Assembly: GCA_937998635.1 (NCBI GenBank)
Contig: CALLDA010000204.1
Coordinates: forward strand, 1 to 21,941
Direction: 5' to 3'
From: an uncultured Pseudomonadales bacterium
GTDB taxonomy: Bacteria > Pseudomonadota > Gammaproteobacteria > Pseudomonadales > Porticoccaceae
Length of the DNA stretch: 21,941 bases
In this document: positions 1-7,351 of the stretch, piece after piece
Layout of the letters: each line of letters starts with the position of its first letter
Position numbering within the stretch: the first letter of the stretch is position 1
Translations under genes and position numbers: made by a program
The notes under the pieces: model-generated
The model's input: only the letters and a program-made list of their open reading frames with translations
Databases searched by the model: none
Told to the model about the DNA's origin: nothing

Positions 1-642
1 TCGCTGTGCGGCAGAATCCTCGCTCCGTGACTGATATTGATCAAGGCTGTTTTTCGCACTCGACCAGGCTTGATAGCTACTTTTAACAGATTCACACAGG
101 GAGCGATGGCCGCCAAAATCATCGAGCAAGGCCCGTTGTTGATTTCTCTCTAATAAAGACTGATGTTCGTGCTGGTTGTGGATATCGATAATAAAGCCAC
201 CGAGCTCGCGTAATTGGGTCATGGTCGCTGCCTGACCATTGATAAAGCCCCGAGAGCGTCCGTCTTGCGTCAGAGAGCGGCGTACCAGCACTTCTCTGGC
301 CAGGTCTTTGCCATTGTTGTTGTCCTCAAAGCCATTGTCCTCTAGCCATTGCTGTGCGGGATTGTTGCTGCGAAGGTCAAAATTAGCGGCAACCTCTGCT
401 TTGTTGGCATTTTGACGAATACGGTCGGTATCACCTCGATCACCCAGGGCCAGACCCAGAGCATCGAGGATCAATGATTTGCCCGCACCGGTTTCACCGG
501 TAACCGCCGTCATACCCGCCGAAAACTCGATATCGAGATGTTTTACCAGGGTGAAGTCAGTAATAGTGAGTGAAGTTAGCAAGGATGATTCAACCGATTT
601 TAGTCGTGAACTTTTGGCTGCCAACGATGAGCTATCGCCCAT
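1..642 (-). CDS. recN: DNA repair ATPase RecN, N-terminal part (cut by window edge)
   Basis: An open minus-strand frame runs from 642 off the left edge, giving 214 residues of a protein that is usually about 550 aa. It carries the SMC-like N-terminal pattern LTSLTITDFTLV, then the Walker A motif GETGAGKS, then FINGQAATMTQL and IDIHNQHEHQSLL, which are characteristic of RecN. RecN is an SMC-family ATPase that acts in recombinational repair of double-strand breaks. The ATG at 642 gives about 20 extra residues ahead of the family-typical N-terminus. A TTG at 582 would give MLTSLTITDF, which fits the family better. Neither start has a convincing ribosome binding site. It is divergent from grpE, as in many gammaproteobacteria. 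Identity is very likely; the start is uncertain. Confidence 0.93.
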   Translation of the reverse strand, partial: MGDSSSLAAKSSRLKSVESSLLTSLTITDFTLVKHLDIEFSAGMTAVTGETGAGKSLILDALGLALGDRGDTDRIRQNANKAEVAANFDLRSNNPAQQWLEDNGFEDNNNGKDLAREVLVRRSLTQDGRSRGFINGQAATMTQLRELGGFIIDIHNQHEHQSLLERNQQRALLDDFGGHRSLCESVKSSYQAWSSAKNSLDQYQSRSEDSAAQR

Positions 643-677
643 TAGTTCGCCAGTTTACATTTGACTCTGTAGTTTAT

Positions 678-707
678 CTTATACCCAAATTGCACCGGCC
701 ATTGCAA
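678..707 (-). promoter_or_regulatory. Possible sigma70 promoter of recN
   Basis: On the minus strand TTGCAA (707-702) is followed after 18 nt by TATAAG (683-678), about 35 nt before the recN ATG. A CTGTA half-site of a LexA box lies at 667-671, but the second half (ACAG) is missing, so SOS control is not shown by the sequence. Confidence 0.35.
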
Positions 708-735
708 TGGATGTTGTCGGTGAACTGATTGACAT

Positions 736-763
736 CTTGAAAGACCCGCAGCCGACCCAATAT
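736..763 (+). promoter_or_regulatory. Sigma32 heat-shock promoter of grpE
   Basis: CTTGAAA (736-742), 13 nt, then CCCAATAT (756-763) closely matches the RpoH consensus CTTGAAA-N13-17-CCCCATnT. It lies about 30 nt upstream of the grpE start. The dnaK promoter has the same architecture and spacing, which supports both calls. Confidence 0.8.
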
Positions 764-794
764 AGCGCTTACGTCCAAAACTTAGGGGAAAACC

Positions 795-1427
795 GTGTCG
801 AGTGATGAGCAAACTCCTCAGGAAGACCAACAGTCCGGGGAAGATAAAGATTGCCTTCAGAAAGAAAATGCCGCCGTGCAGAAAGGAGAGCTAATTGATG
901 AAGGTGAATTAATAGATGGCGACAGCAATGAGCCGGAACAAGCAAGCCAACAAAACCCCCTTGCCGCGCTTGAAGAACAACTACAGGAAGCCAAAGATCA
1001 GACCTTGAGAGTCCAGGCGGAGATGCAAAATTTGCGTCGCCGGGTTGATCGCGATATCGAAAATGCCCACAAGTACGCCCTGGAAAACTTCCTCGGTGAG
1101 CTGCTGCCGGTAGTCGACAACCTTGAACGAGGTCTGGCGACCATAAATTCCCTTCTCGATGGTAAAGATGAAGCTCAGAAGGCCATTGGCGAGGGCATCG
1201 AATTAACCCTGAAAAGCTTTGTTGACGTTCTCACCCGCAACAAAGTCGAGCAAATCGATCCAGGCAATGAGAGTTTTGATCCCGAGTTTCATCAGGCCAT
1301 GACCATGGTGCCCCATCCAGAGATTCCGGCTAACACCGTCATTGAGGTGTTTCAAAAAGGTTATTTGCTCAACGGACGTCTGGTGCGGCCAGCGATGGTT
1401 ATCGTCTCTAAGGGTGCAGAAAGCTAG
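795..1427 (+). CDS. grpE: Nucleotide exchange factor GrpE
   Basis: A 210-aa cytoplasmic co-chaperone that releases ADP from DnaK. The first ~60 residues are acidic and low complexity. They are followed by the long dimerisation helix (roughly 60-125, including RVQAEMQNLRRRVDRD) and the C-terminal beta domain, with family-typical FDPEFHQAMTMV and VFQKGYLLNGRLVRPAMVIV. The start is GTG at 795, preceded by AGGGGAA at 785-791; the nearby ATG is in another frame. It precedes dnaK and has its own sigma32-type promoter, so heat-shock induction is expected. The length is normal. Confidence 0.97.
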   Translation: MSSDEQTPQEDQQSGEDKDCLQKENAAVQKGELIDEGELIDGDSNEPEQASQQNPLAALEEQLQEAKDQTLRVQAEMQNLRRRVDRDIENAHKYALENFLGELLPVVDNLERGLATINSLLDGKDEAQKAIGEGIELTLKSFVDVLTRNKVEQIDPGNESFDPEFHQAMTMVPHPEIPANTVIEVFQKGYLLNGRLVRPAMVIVSKGAES

Positions 1428-1489
1428 TCCTGCAAACAAGTGGGTGTTTAAGGGCGTTAAAGGCCACAGCCAAAAGAATAAGGCTCAGG

Positions 1490-1517
1490 CTTGAATTTTT
1501 ATCTTCAGCGCCAATAT
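1490..1517 (+). promoter_or_regulatory. Sigma32 heat-shock promoter of dnaK
   Basis: CTTGAAT (1490-1496), 13 nt, then GCCAATAT (1510-1517) is an RpoH-type promoter with the same spacing as the one before grpE. It lies in the 142-nt gap between grpE and dnaK, about 50 nt upstream of the dnaK ATG. Confidence 0.75.
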
Positions 1518-1569
1518 AGAGCACAGAGATTGAATCGTTAATAGCAAAATTTAAGTGGAGAATGCCAGC

Positions 1570-3492
1570 ATGGGCAAGATAATTGGAATTGATTTAGGAA
1601 CCACTAATTCCTGCGTCGCGGTAATGGAAGGCGACAAGCCGAAGGTCATTGAAAACTCCGAAGGCACACGCACTACGCCTTCTACGGTCGCTTTTACAGA
1701 CGACGGAGAAGTGCTGGTAGGCCAATCGGCAAAACGCCAGTCGGTCACCAACCCCAATAACACGCTGTTTGCGGTAAAGCGTCTGATCGGTCGCCGTTTT
1801 GAAGATGATGTGGTACAAAAAGACATCACCATGGTGCCCTACAAGATTGTCAAAGCTGACAATGGCGATGCCTGGGTAGAAGCCCTGGGGGACAAAAAAG
1901 CACCACCGCAAATTTCCGCCGAAGTGCTGAAGAAAATGAAAAAAACCGCCGAAGACTACCTCGGTGAGACGGTTACCGAAGCGGTCATTACCGTCCCGGC
2001 CTATTTTAATGACTCTCAGCGTCAGGCTACCAAAGACGCAGGTAAACTTGCCGGTCTTGATGTAAAACGCATTATCAACGAGCCTACCGCTGCGGCGCTT
2101 GCCTACGGTATGGATAAAGGCAGCGGCGATCACGTGGTGGCAGTTTATGACCTCGGTGGCGGCACCTTCGATATTTCAATTATTGAAATTGCCGATGTTG
2201 ACGGTGAGACTCAATTTGAAGTGCTCTCCACCAACGGCGATACCTTTCTCGGCGGGGAAGACTTTGATTTATGTTTGATCAACTACCTGGCCGATGAATT
2301 CAACAAGACTAACGGCGTTGATATCAAAGGTGACCCCCTGGCCATGCAGCGCCTCAAAGAAGCGGCAGAAAACGCCAAAATTGAGTTGTCATCCAGCCAG
2401 CAAACCGAAGTCAACCTGCCTTATATCACCGCAGATGCCACTGGCCCGAAACATCTGGTGGTCAAGTTAACCCAGTCAAAATTTGAATCTCTGGTCGAAG
2501 ATTTGGTGGATCGTTCACTGGCACCTTTAAAAATAGCCTTGAAGGATGCAGGAAAATCAGCGGCGCAGATCGATGAGATTATTCTGGTTGGTGGTCAGAC
2601 CCGCATGCCTCTGGTGCAAAAGAAAGTCAGCGACTTTTTTGGTAAAGAGCCACGCCGGGACGTGAATCCAGACGAAGCCGTTGCCGTGGGTGCAGCGATT
2701 CAGGGTGCGGTGTTAGCGGGTGATGTTACCGACGTACTCTTGCTGGATGTGACCCCACTGACCCTCGGTATCGAAACCATGGGTGGTGTCGCGACAGCGC
2801 TGATCGAGAAAAACACTACCATTCCCACCAAGAAATCCCAGACCTTTTCTACGGCTGATGATAACCAGTCGGCGGTGACCATTCACGTCGTCCAGGGTGA
2901 GCGCAAGCAAGCGGCACAAAATAAATCACTGGGTCGTTTTGATCTGTCGGATATTCCGCCCGCACCTCGCGGCATGCCTCAAATCGAAGTGTCCTTTGAT
3001 ATTGATGCCAACGGTATTCTGAATGTTTCTGCCCAGGACAAAGCAACTGGCAAAGAGCAGTCCATCATTATCAAGGCCTCATCTGGCCTGTCCGATGATG
3101 AGATTGAAAAAATGGTCAAGGACGCCGAGGCCAATGCCGAGAGTGATCTCAAATTTGAAGCCTTGATTACCGCCCGCAATACCGCAGATGGTTTAGCTCA
3201 CGCGGCTAAAAAGACTCTCGAAGAAGCGGGTGATAAAGCCTCACCAGAACAAAAAGAGGCCATTGAATCGGCTATTAAAGAAGTTGAAGAAGCGGTAGGC
3301 GGCGATGATAAAGAAGCCATCGACGCAGCGGCGGGTAAATTGTCTGAGGCTTCGGCAGAACTGGCGCAAAAACTCTATGCCGAGCAGGCTGCACAGGCTG
3401 AAAGCGCGCCTGAAGGCGAAGTCAATGAGGATAATGGCGAAGATGTTGTCGATGCTGAATTTGAGGAAGTAGACGATACTGAGGCGAAATAA
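1570..3492 (+). CDS. dnaK: Chaperone DnaK (Hsp70)
   Basis: A 640-aa cytoplasmic Hsp70 that binds exposed hydrophobic peptides in an ATP cycle driven by DnaJ and GrpE. The N-terminus MGKIIGIDLGTTNSCVAV carries the phosphate-1 loop. The phosphate-2 motif DLGGGTFDISI is near residue 190 and the adenosine motif ILVGGQTRMP near 340. The substrate-binding domain follows (about 390-505), then the helical lid and the acidic tail ending DVVDAEFEEVDD. ATG at 1570 is chosen because GGAG lies 9 nt upstream and the product begins as the family does. An in-frame GTG at 1555 would add five residues without support. It is part of the grpE-dnaK-dnaJ heat-shock group. Confidence 0.99.
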   Translation: MGKIIGIDLGTTNSCVAVMEGDKPKVIENSEGTRTTPSTVAFTDDGEVLVGQSAKRQSVTNPNNTLFAVKRLIGRRFEDDVVQKDITMVPYKIVKADNGDAWVEALGDKKAPPQISAEVLKKMKKTAEDYLGETVTEAVITVPAYFNDSQRQATKDAGKLAGLDVKRIINEPTAAALAYGMDKGSGDHVVAVYDLGGGTFDISIIEIADVDGETQFEVLSTNGDTFLGGEDFDLCLINYLADEFNKTNGVDIKGDPLAMQRLKEAAENAKIELSSSQQTEVNLPYITADATGPKHLVVKLTQSKFESLVEDLVDRSLAPLKIALKDAGKSAAQIDEIILVGGQTRMPLVQKKVSDFFGKEPRRDVNPDEAVAVGAAIQGAVLAGDVTDVLLLDVTPLTLGIETMGGVATALIEKNTTIPTKKSQTFSTADDNQSAVTIHVVQGERKQAAQNKSLGRFDLSDIPPAPRGMPQIEVSFDIDANGILNVSAQDKATGKEQSIIIKASSGLSDDEIEKMVKDAEANAESDLKFEALITARNTADGLAHAAKKTLEEAGDKASPEQKEAIESAIKEVEEAVGGDDKEAIDAAAGKLSEASAELAQKLYAEQAAQAESAPEGEVNEDNGEDVVDAEFEEVDDTEAK

Positions 3493-3527
3493 TCTTCACT
3501 TAATATTTTCAGTCATTGCTGATGCAT

Positions 3528-3556
3528 AAACGCAGGCCCTGGGGTCTGCGTTTTGT
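3528..3556 (+). terminator. Rho-independent terminator or attenuator after dnaK
   Basis: AAACGCAG (3528-3535) pairs perfectly with CTGCGTTT (3546-3553). Extra G-C pairs lie inside the hairpin and a short T-run closes it (TTTT, 3551-3554). It lies 35 nt past the dnaK stop and 140 nt before dnaJ, so it could lower dnaJ expression relative to dnaK. The U-tract is short, so partial read-through is likely. Confidence 0.7.
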
Positions 3557-3694
3557 GCTATGTAAAACCACCAAAACTGGCTGCGCTGCACAGAGGCCGA
3601 TTGCAATATTTCGATAAGAGCACGTGAGCTAAGCTCGACAGACTGGAGCACATCTAAGTCTGAGAATTATTTTAAAGGATAAACTGAGCGAATT

Positions 3695-4801
3695 ATGTCA
3701 AAACGGGATTATTACGAAGTCCTTGGTGTGCCTCAGGGCGCGGACGAAAGCGAAGTAAAAAAAGCCTATCGTCGCATTGCCATGAAGCATCACCCAGATC
3801 GCAACCCGGACAATCCGGATGCAGAAGAAAAGTTCAAGGAAGCCAGCGAAGCTTACGAAGTGCTTTCCGACGACCAGAAGAAAGCTGCCTATGATCGCTA
3901 TGGCCATGAGGGCGTCAACGCTCAGGCAAATGGTGGCGGAGGCGCTGGTTTCAGTGATATTTTTGGCGATGTATTCGGTGATATTTTTGGCGGCCAGGGA
4001 CGAGGTGGCGCGGCCCGAGGTTCTGACCTTCGTTATGATCTCGAACTGAGTCTCGAAGATGCCGCCCAGGGTACACAAACGAAGATTCGTGTACCGACCA
4101 TGGTCGATTGTGACCCCTGTGATGGTAGCGGCGCACGCAAAGGCACCTCGCCGATATCATGCGATACCTGTCATGGTGCCGGTCAGATCAGGCGGGCCCA
4201 GGGCTTTTTCTCAGTTCAGCAGACCTGTCCTAAATGTCGTGGTCGGGGCAAGATCATCACTGACCCCTGCAATAAATGCTATGGCCGCGGTCAAACTGAA
4301 GAGCAAAAGACCCTGTCGGTAAAAGTGCCAGCGGGTGTCGATACCGGGGACAGAATCCGTTTAAGCGGAGAAGGTGAAGCTGGCCCGGGTGGCGGACCGG
4401 CCGGTGATTTGTACGTTCAGGTCGTGGTTAAGGAACATCCGATATTCCAGCGCGATGGCGCAAACCTGTATTGCGAAGTACCTATTTCCTTTATCGATGC
4501 TGCTCTGGGCGGCGAGCTTGAGGTGCCGACCTTGACGGGCCGCGTTAAGCTGAAAGTCCCCCCGGAAACCCAAACTGGCAAGTTGTTCCGCATGCGCAAT
4601 AAAGGTGTGATTCCCGTGCGCGGTGGGCCTCAGGGTGATCTCCTCTGCAGGGTAGTGGTCGAAACACCCATAAAACTTAACTCCAAACAAAAACAAATAT
4701 TGAAAGAACTTCAGGATTCATTGGACAATGACAAGCACTCTCCGCGCAAAACCAGCTGGTTTGCAGGGGTGAAGAGCTTTTTCGATGGTTTTAGTGCCTG
4801 A
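3695..4801 (+). CDS. dnaJ: Co-chaperone DnaJ (Hsp40, type I)
   Basis: A 368-aa cytoplasmic Hsp40 that delivers clients to DnaK and stimulates its ATPase. The J domain occupies residues 1-70, with HPD at 33-35. A Gly/Phe-rich linker follows (about 75-108, with FSDIFGDVFGDIFGG). Four zinc-binding CxxCxGxG repeats come next (CDPCDGSG, CDTCHGAG, CPKCRGRG, CNKCYGRG), then the C-terminal peptide-binding domains. This is the complete type I arrangement. The ATG at 3695 gives the usual MSKRDYYEVLGV start; AAAGGA lies upstream but at a long distance. I saw no sigma32 promoter in the 200-nt gap, so expression may depend on read-through from dnaK. Confidence 0.98.
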   Translation: MSKRDYYEVLGVPQGADESEVKKAYRRIAMKHHPDRNPDNPDAEEKFKEASEAYEVLSDDQKKAAYDRYGHEGVNAQANGGGGAGFSDIFGDVFGDIFGGQGRGGAARGSDLRYDLELSLEDAAQGTQTKIRVPTMVDCDPCDGSGARKGTSPISCDTCHGAGQIRRAQGFFSVQQTCPKCRGRGKIITDPCNKCYGRGQTEEQKTLSVKVPAGVDTGDRIRLSGEGEAGPGGGPAGDLYVQVVVKEHPIFQRDGANLYCEVPISFIDAALGGELEVPTLTGRVKLKVPPETQTGKLFRMRNKGVIPVRGGPQGDLLCRVVVETPIKLNSKQKQILKELQDSLDNDKHSPRKTSWFAGVKSFFDGFSA

Positions 4802-4883
4802 TCTGCTTTAGGCCATCAAGTTTAGGCGACAGCATTCAAGTCACAGGGTTTAGGAATTAAGAGCCGGGGCTGAGGGGAATAAT

Positions 4884-5687
4884 ATGACAAGAATAGCCGT
4901 GACGGGTGCCGGTGGTCGCATGGGTCGAACCTTAATTGAAGCGGTGGCTAATCATCCTGAATTAACCCTGTCAGCCGCTTTGGAGCAGCCCGACAGCTCT
5001 TTGCTGGGTGTCGATGCTGGCGAGATGGCCGGAGTCGGACGCAATGGCGTTATCGTCGTGGGTGATCTCAATGAAGTGATCGACGATTTTGATATCCTGA
5101 TAGATTTCACTGCGCCCGCAGCCACCGTTAGCAATGCCTCATTATGTGCTCAACATGGCAAGAAAATGGTGGTCGGCACCACCGGTTTTGATACCACACA
5201 AAAAGCCACCGTTGTTGCAGCCGCTGAAAGTACAAGCCTGTGCATGGCCTCGAACTTCAGCACCGGCGTTAACCTGTGTTTTAAATTGCTCGATATGGCA
5301 GCGCGGGTGCTAGGTGACGATGTCGATATTGAAGTTACCGAGGCTCATCATCGCCACAAAGTCGATGCGCCTTCGGGCACCGCTTTAAGTATGGGCAAGG
5401 TGGTAGCCGATGCTTTAGGTCGTGATCTCAATAAAGTCGCAGTTTACGGTCGTGAAGGACAAACCGGCGCGCGCAAAGACGACACCATTGGTTTTGCGAC
5501 TATTCGGGCTGGCGATATCGTCGGCGATCACACGGTAATGTTTGCAGCCGAAGGCGAGCGGGTCGAGATATCCCACAAAGCGTCAAGTCGTATGTCTTTT
5601 GCCAGGGGCGCGGTACGAGCTGCAGCCTGGATGGCAGATAAACCTAATGGCCTGTTCGACATGCAAGATGTACTGGGCCTTAAATAA
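4884..5687 (+). CDS. dapB: 4-hydroxy-tetrahydrodipicolinate reductase
   Basis: A 267-aa cytoplasmic NAD(P)H-dependent reductase of the diaminopimelate pathway, which supplies lysine and peptidoglycan precursors. The Rossmann motif GAGGRMG is at residues 8-14. Next come the conserved VGTTGF and the active-site stretch EAHHRHKVDAPSGTAL, where H155, H156 and K159 correspond to the known catalytic His and Lys residues. The C-terminus ends MQDVLGLK as in close homologues. The start has AGGGGAA 6 nt upstream. The order dnaJ-dapB-carA is common in gammaproteobacteria. Full length. Confidence 0.98.
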   Translation: MTRIAVTGAGGRMGRTLIEAVANHPELTLSAALEQPDSSLLGVDAGEMAGVGRNGVIVVGDLNEVIDDFDILIDFTAPAATVSNASLCAQHGKKMVVGTTGFDTTQKATVVAAAESTSLCMASNFSTGVNLCFKLLDMAARVLGDDVDIEVTEAHHRHKVDAPSGTALSMGKVVADALGRDLNKVAVYGREGQTGARKDDTIGFATIRAGDIVGDHTVMFAAEGERVEISHKASSRMSFARGAVRAAAWMADKPNGLFDMQDVLGLK

Positions 5688-5823
5688 AAGCGTTTAAACA
5701 GGGGACTTAAACAAAGCGCTCAAAAAACGCTAGTCAATGCGCCCATTAGAGGTCTTCAAGCCCCCTAATAGCTGGACAGTTTAGAGCTAATCACCTAAAA
5801 TCCCGCCTCAGGTTTTGCCGGGG

Positions 5824-5829
5824 TATAAT
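5824..5829 (+). promoter_or_regulatory. Probable -10 box of the carA promoter
   Basis: A perfect TATAAT lies in the dapB-carA gap, about 230 nt before the carA start. No good -35 is seen at 16-18 nt upstream, so the promoter may need an activator or be weak. A GC-rich stretch (CCGCGG) follows at once. I see nothing recognisable in 5688-5800. Confidence 0.45.
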
Positions 5830-5867
5830 CCGCGGTATCAGCCTGACAGCGCAGAGGTTGGCAAGCG

Positions 5868-5939
5868 GTGGAATGTCCTAAAAGGTTGCATATTGGCGAG
5901 GTGAAACGACAGTTTTCATCTCGCTTTTTTATAGCCTGA
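5868..5939 (+). other. Possible carA leader peptide ORF (23 codons)
   Basis: A GTG-started frame of 23 codons runs through the terminator hairpin and ends at a TGA just after the T-run. Its end is phenylalanine-rich (SSRFFIA). A leader frame overlapping a terminator is the layout of pyrimidine attenuators such as pyrBI, where translation of the leader prevents hairpin formation. There is only a weak ribosome site (AGAGG, about 12 nt upstream), so this is speculative. Confidence 0.22.
5896..5930 (+). terminator. Terminator hairpin in the carA leader (attenuator candidate)
   Basis: GCGAGGTGAAA (5896-5906) pairs with TTTCATCTCGC (5914-5924), with one G-T wobble and a 7-nt loop. Six T residues follow directly (5925-5930). 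It lies downstream of the TATAAT and about 130 nt before the carA start. It would therefore stop carA transcripts early unless it is regulated. It could instead end read-through from dapB. Confidence 0.72.
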
Positions 5940-6044
5940 TTTTCTTAGCTAAGCTTTATTAAATCGCTTAGTTGGAACTTTCTAGCCCGGAGAGCAACTA
6001 CCTTTCGTTCGTTGTCAGAAAACCCATTACTTACTGGCCTTACG

Positions 6045-6050
6045 AAGGAG
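6045..6050 (+). promoter_or_regulatory. Ribosome binding site that sets the carA start at TTG
   Basis: AAGGAG lies 6 nt before a TTG at 6057 that begins the product MNQLARPPAILAL, which matches the usual CarA N-terminus. No in-frame ATG is available in this region. A TTG at 6012 is in frame but has no ribosome site. Confidence 0.7.
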
Positions 6051-6056
6051 TTCCTG

Positions 6057-7268
6057 TTGAACCAGCTTGCCCGCCCACCTGCCATTTTAGCTCTTGTGGA
6101 CGGTTCTATCTTTCGTGGTAAAGCTATCGGCGTAGAGGGCATAGCCAGTGGCGAGGTGGTGTTTAACACTGCCATGACCGGTTATCAGGAAATTCTCACC
6201 GACCCCTCCTACGCCCGACAGATAGTCACACTGACCTACCCACATATTGGCAATGTTGGCGTTAATAGCGAAGACGAAGAGTCGACTGCGCTGTGGGCCG
6301 CTGGCCTGGTGATTCGAGACCTGCCCCTAACGACCAGCAATTTTCGCAGCGAGCAAAGTCTCGACGCCTATCTCAAACAACATAACATTGTTGCCATTGC
6401 CGATATCGATACCCGCAGACTAACCCGAATTTTGCGAGAAAAAGGCGCACAAAGTGGTGCCATAGTGGCCGGTTTTACCGATGCCGAGAGTGCCGAATCT
6501 GCGGCGCTAGACGCGGCACGAAACTTTGCTGGCCTGGCAGGTCTGGATCTCGCAAAAGAGGTATCTACGAAAAAATCTTACGAGTGGACGGCTGGCAGCT
6601 GGCAACTAGCGGCGCGAATACAGCCAGCGCCAAAGCATGCTGAGGAAAAAACCCAGAACAATACCCTGAGCCCCGAGCAAGCTGCTACGCCTTATCGCAT
6701 AGTTGCCTATGACTACGGCGTAAAACGAAATATTTTGCGCATGCTGGTGGATCGTGGTTGCGAGGTCACCGTTGTGCCTGCACAAACTCCGGCGAGCGCT
6801 GTGCTGGCAATGCAGCCGGATGGTGTCTTCCTGTCCAATGGCCCTGGCGATCCAGAACCCTGTGATTACGCCATTAACGCTATTCAAACCTTGCTGGAAA
6901 CCGATATCCCCCTATTTGGTATTTGCCTGGGCCACCAGTTGTTAGCTCTGGCATCCGGTGCTAGTACGGCAAAAATGAAGTTTGGTCACCATGGAGCAAA
7001 CCATCCCGTACAAAATCTCGATGATCAAACGGTGTTGATCACCAGCCAGAACCACGGCTTTGCAGTAGATGAATCAAGCCTGCCGAACACCCTGCGGGCC
7101 ACCCATCGTTCGCTATTTGATGATTCCTTGCAGGGCATTGCCCACACCGAGAAGCCCGCCTTTGGTTTTCAGGGTCACCCTGAAGCCAGCCCTGGCCCCC
7201 ACGATGCGGCACCTTTATTTGACCACTTTATCGAACTGATGGCTCTTTACCGAGCTAACGACTCTTGA
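6057..7268 (+). CDS. carA: Carbamoyl-phosphate synthase small (glutaminase) subunit
   Basis: 403 aa from the TTG start. With CarB it makes carbamoyl phosphate from glutamine, bicarbonate and ATP for pyrimidine and arginine synthesis; this subunit releases ammonia from glutamine. The N-terminal CPSase domain carries FNTAMTGYQEILTDPSYA. The C-terminal class I amidotransferase has its nucleophile Cys290 in FGICLGHQ and the His374/Glu376 pair in GHPEASPGPHD. The linker between the two domains (about residues 185-220, with a Gln/Glu/Ala-rich stretch) looks longer than usual, and the protein is some 20 aa longer than typical CarA. It lies behind a long leader with a terminator hairpin and is followed by carB and greA. 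Confidence 0.97.
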   Translation: MNQLARPPAILALVDGSIFRGKAIGVEGIASGEVVFNTAMTGYQEILTDPSYARQIVTLTYPHIGNVGVNSEDEESTALWAAGLVIRDLPLTTSNFRSEQSLDAYLKQHNIVAIADIDTRRLTRILREKGAQSGAIVAGFTDAESAESAALDAARNFAGLAGLDLAKEVSTKKSYEWTAGSWQLAARIQPAPKHAEEKTQNNTLSPEQAATPYRIVAYDYGVKRNILRMLVDRGCEVTVVPAQTPASAVLAMQPDGVFLSNGPGDPEPCDYAINAIQTLLETDIPLFGICLGHQLLALASGASTAKMKFGHHGANHPVQNLDDQTVLITSQNHGFAVDESSLPNTLRATHRSLFDDSLQGIAHTEKPAFGFQGHPEASPGPHDAAPLFDHFIELMALYRANDS

Positions 7269-7336
7269 TCATCAAGCTGATGGCCCTTTGCCCGCGCTGA
7301 TGGCTTCTTACCTAAACTGATAGCTCTTCGAAAAAA
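7236..7336 (+). repeat. Five degenerate ~20-bp tandem repeats across the carA 3' end
   Basis: Units begin at 7236, 7255, 7277, 7297 and 7317. They read CTGATGGCTCTTTACC, CTAACGACTCTTGATC, CTGATGGCCCTTTGCC, CTGATGGCTTCTTACC and CTGATAGCTCTTCG. The first unit and part of the second code for the last residues of CarA (LMALYRANDS); the rest fill the gap up to carB. The spacing of 19, 22, 20 and 20 nt argues for an old slipped duplication of the gene end. Confidence 0.65.
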
Positions 7337-7351
7337 CCATGATGAGTACCA

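Noticed and set aside
662..690. Possible LexA box in the recN promoter
   Set aside because: Only the CTGT half is present; the expected ACAG half at the right distance is missing.
1594..2133. Long minus-strand open frame inside dnaK
   Set aside because: It is a codon-bias shadow of dnaK and has no recognisable motif of its own.
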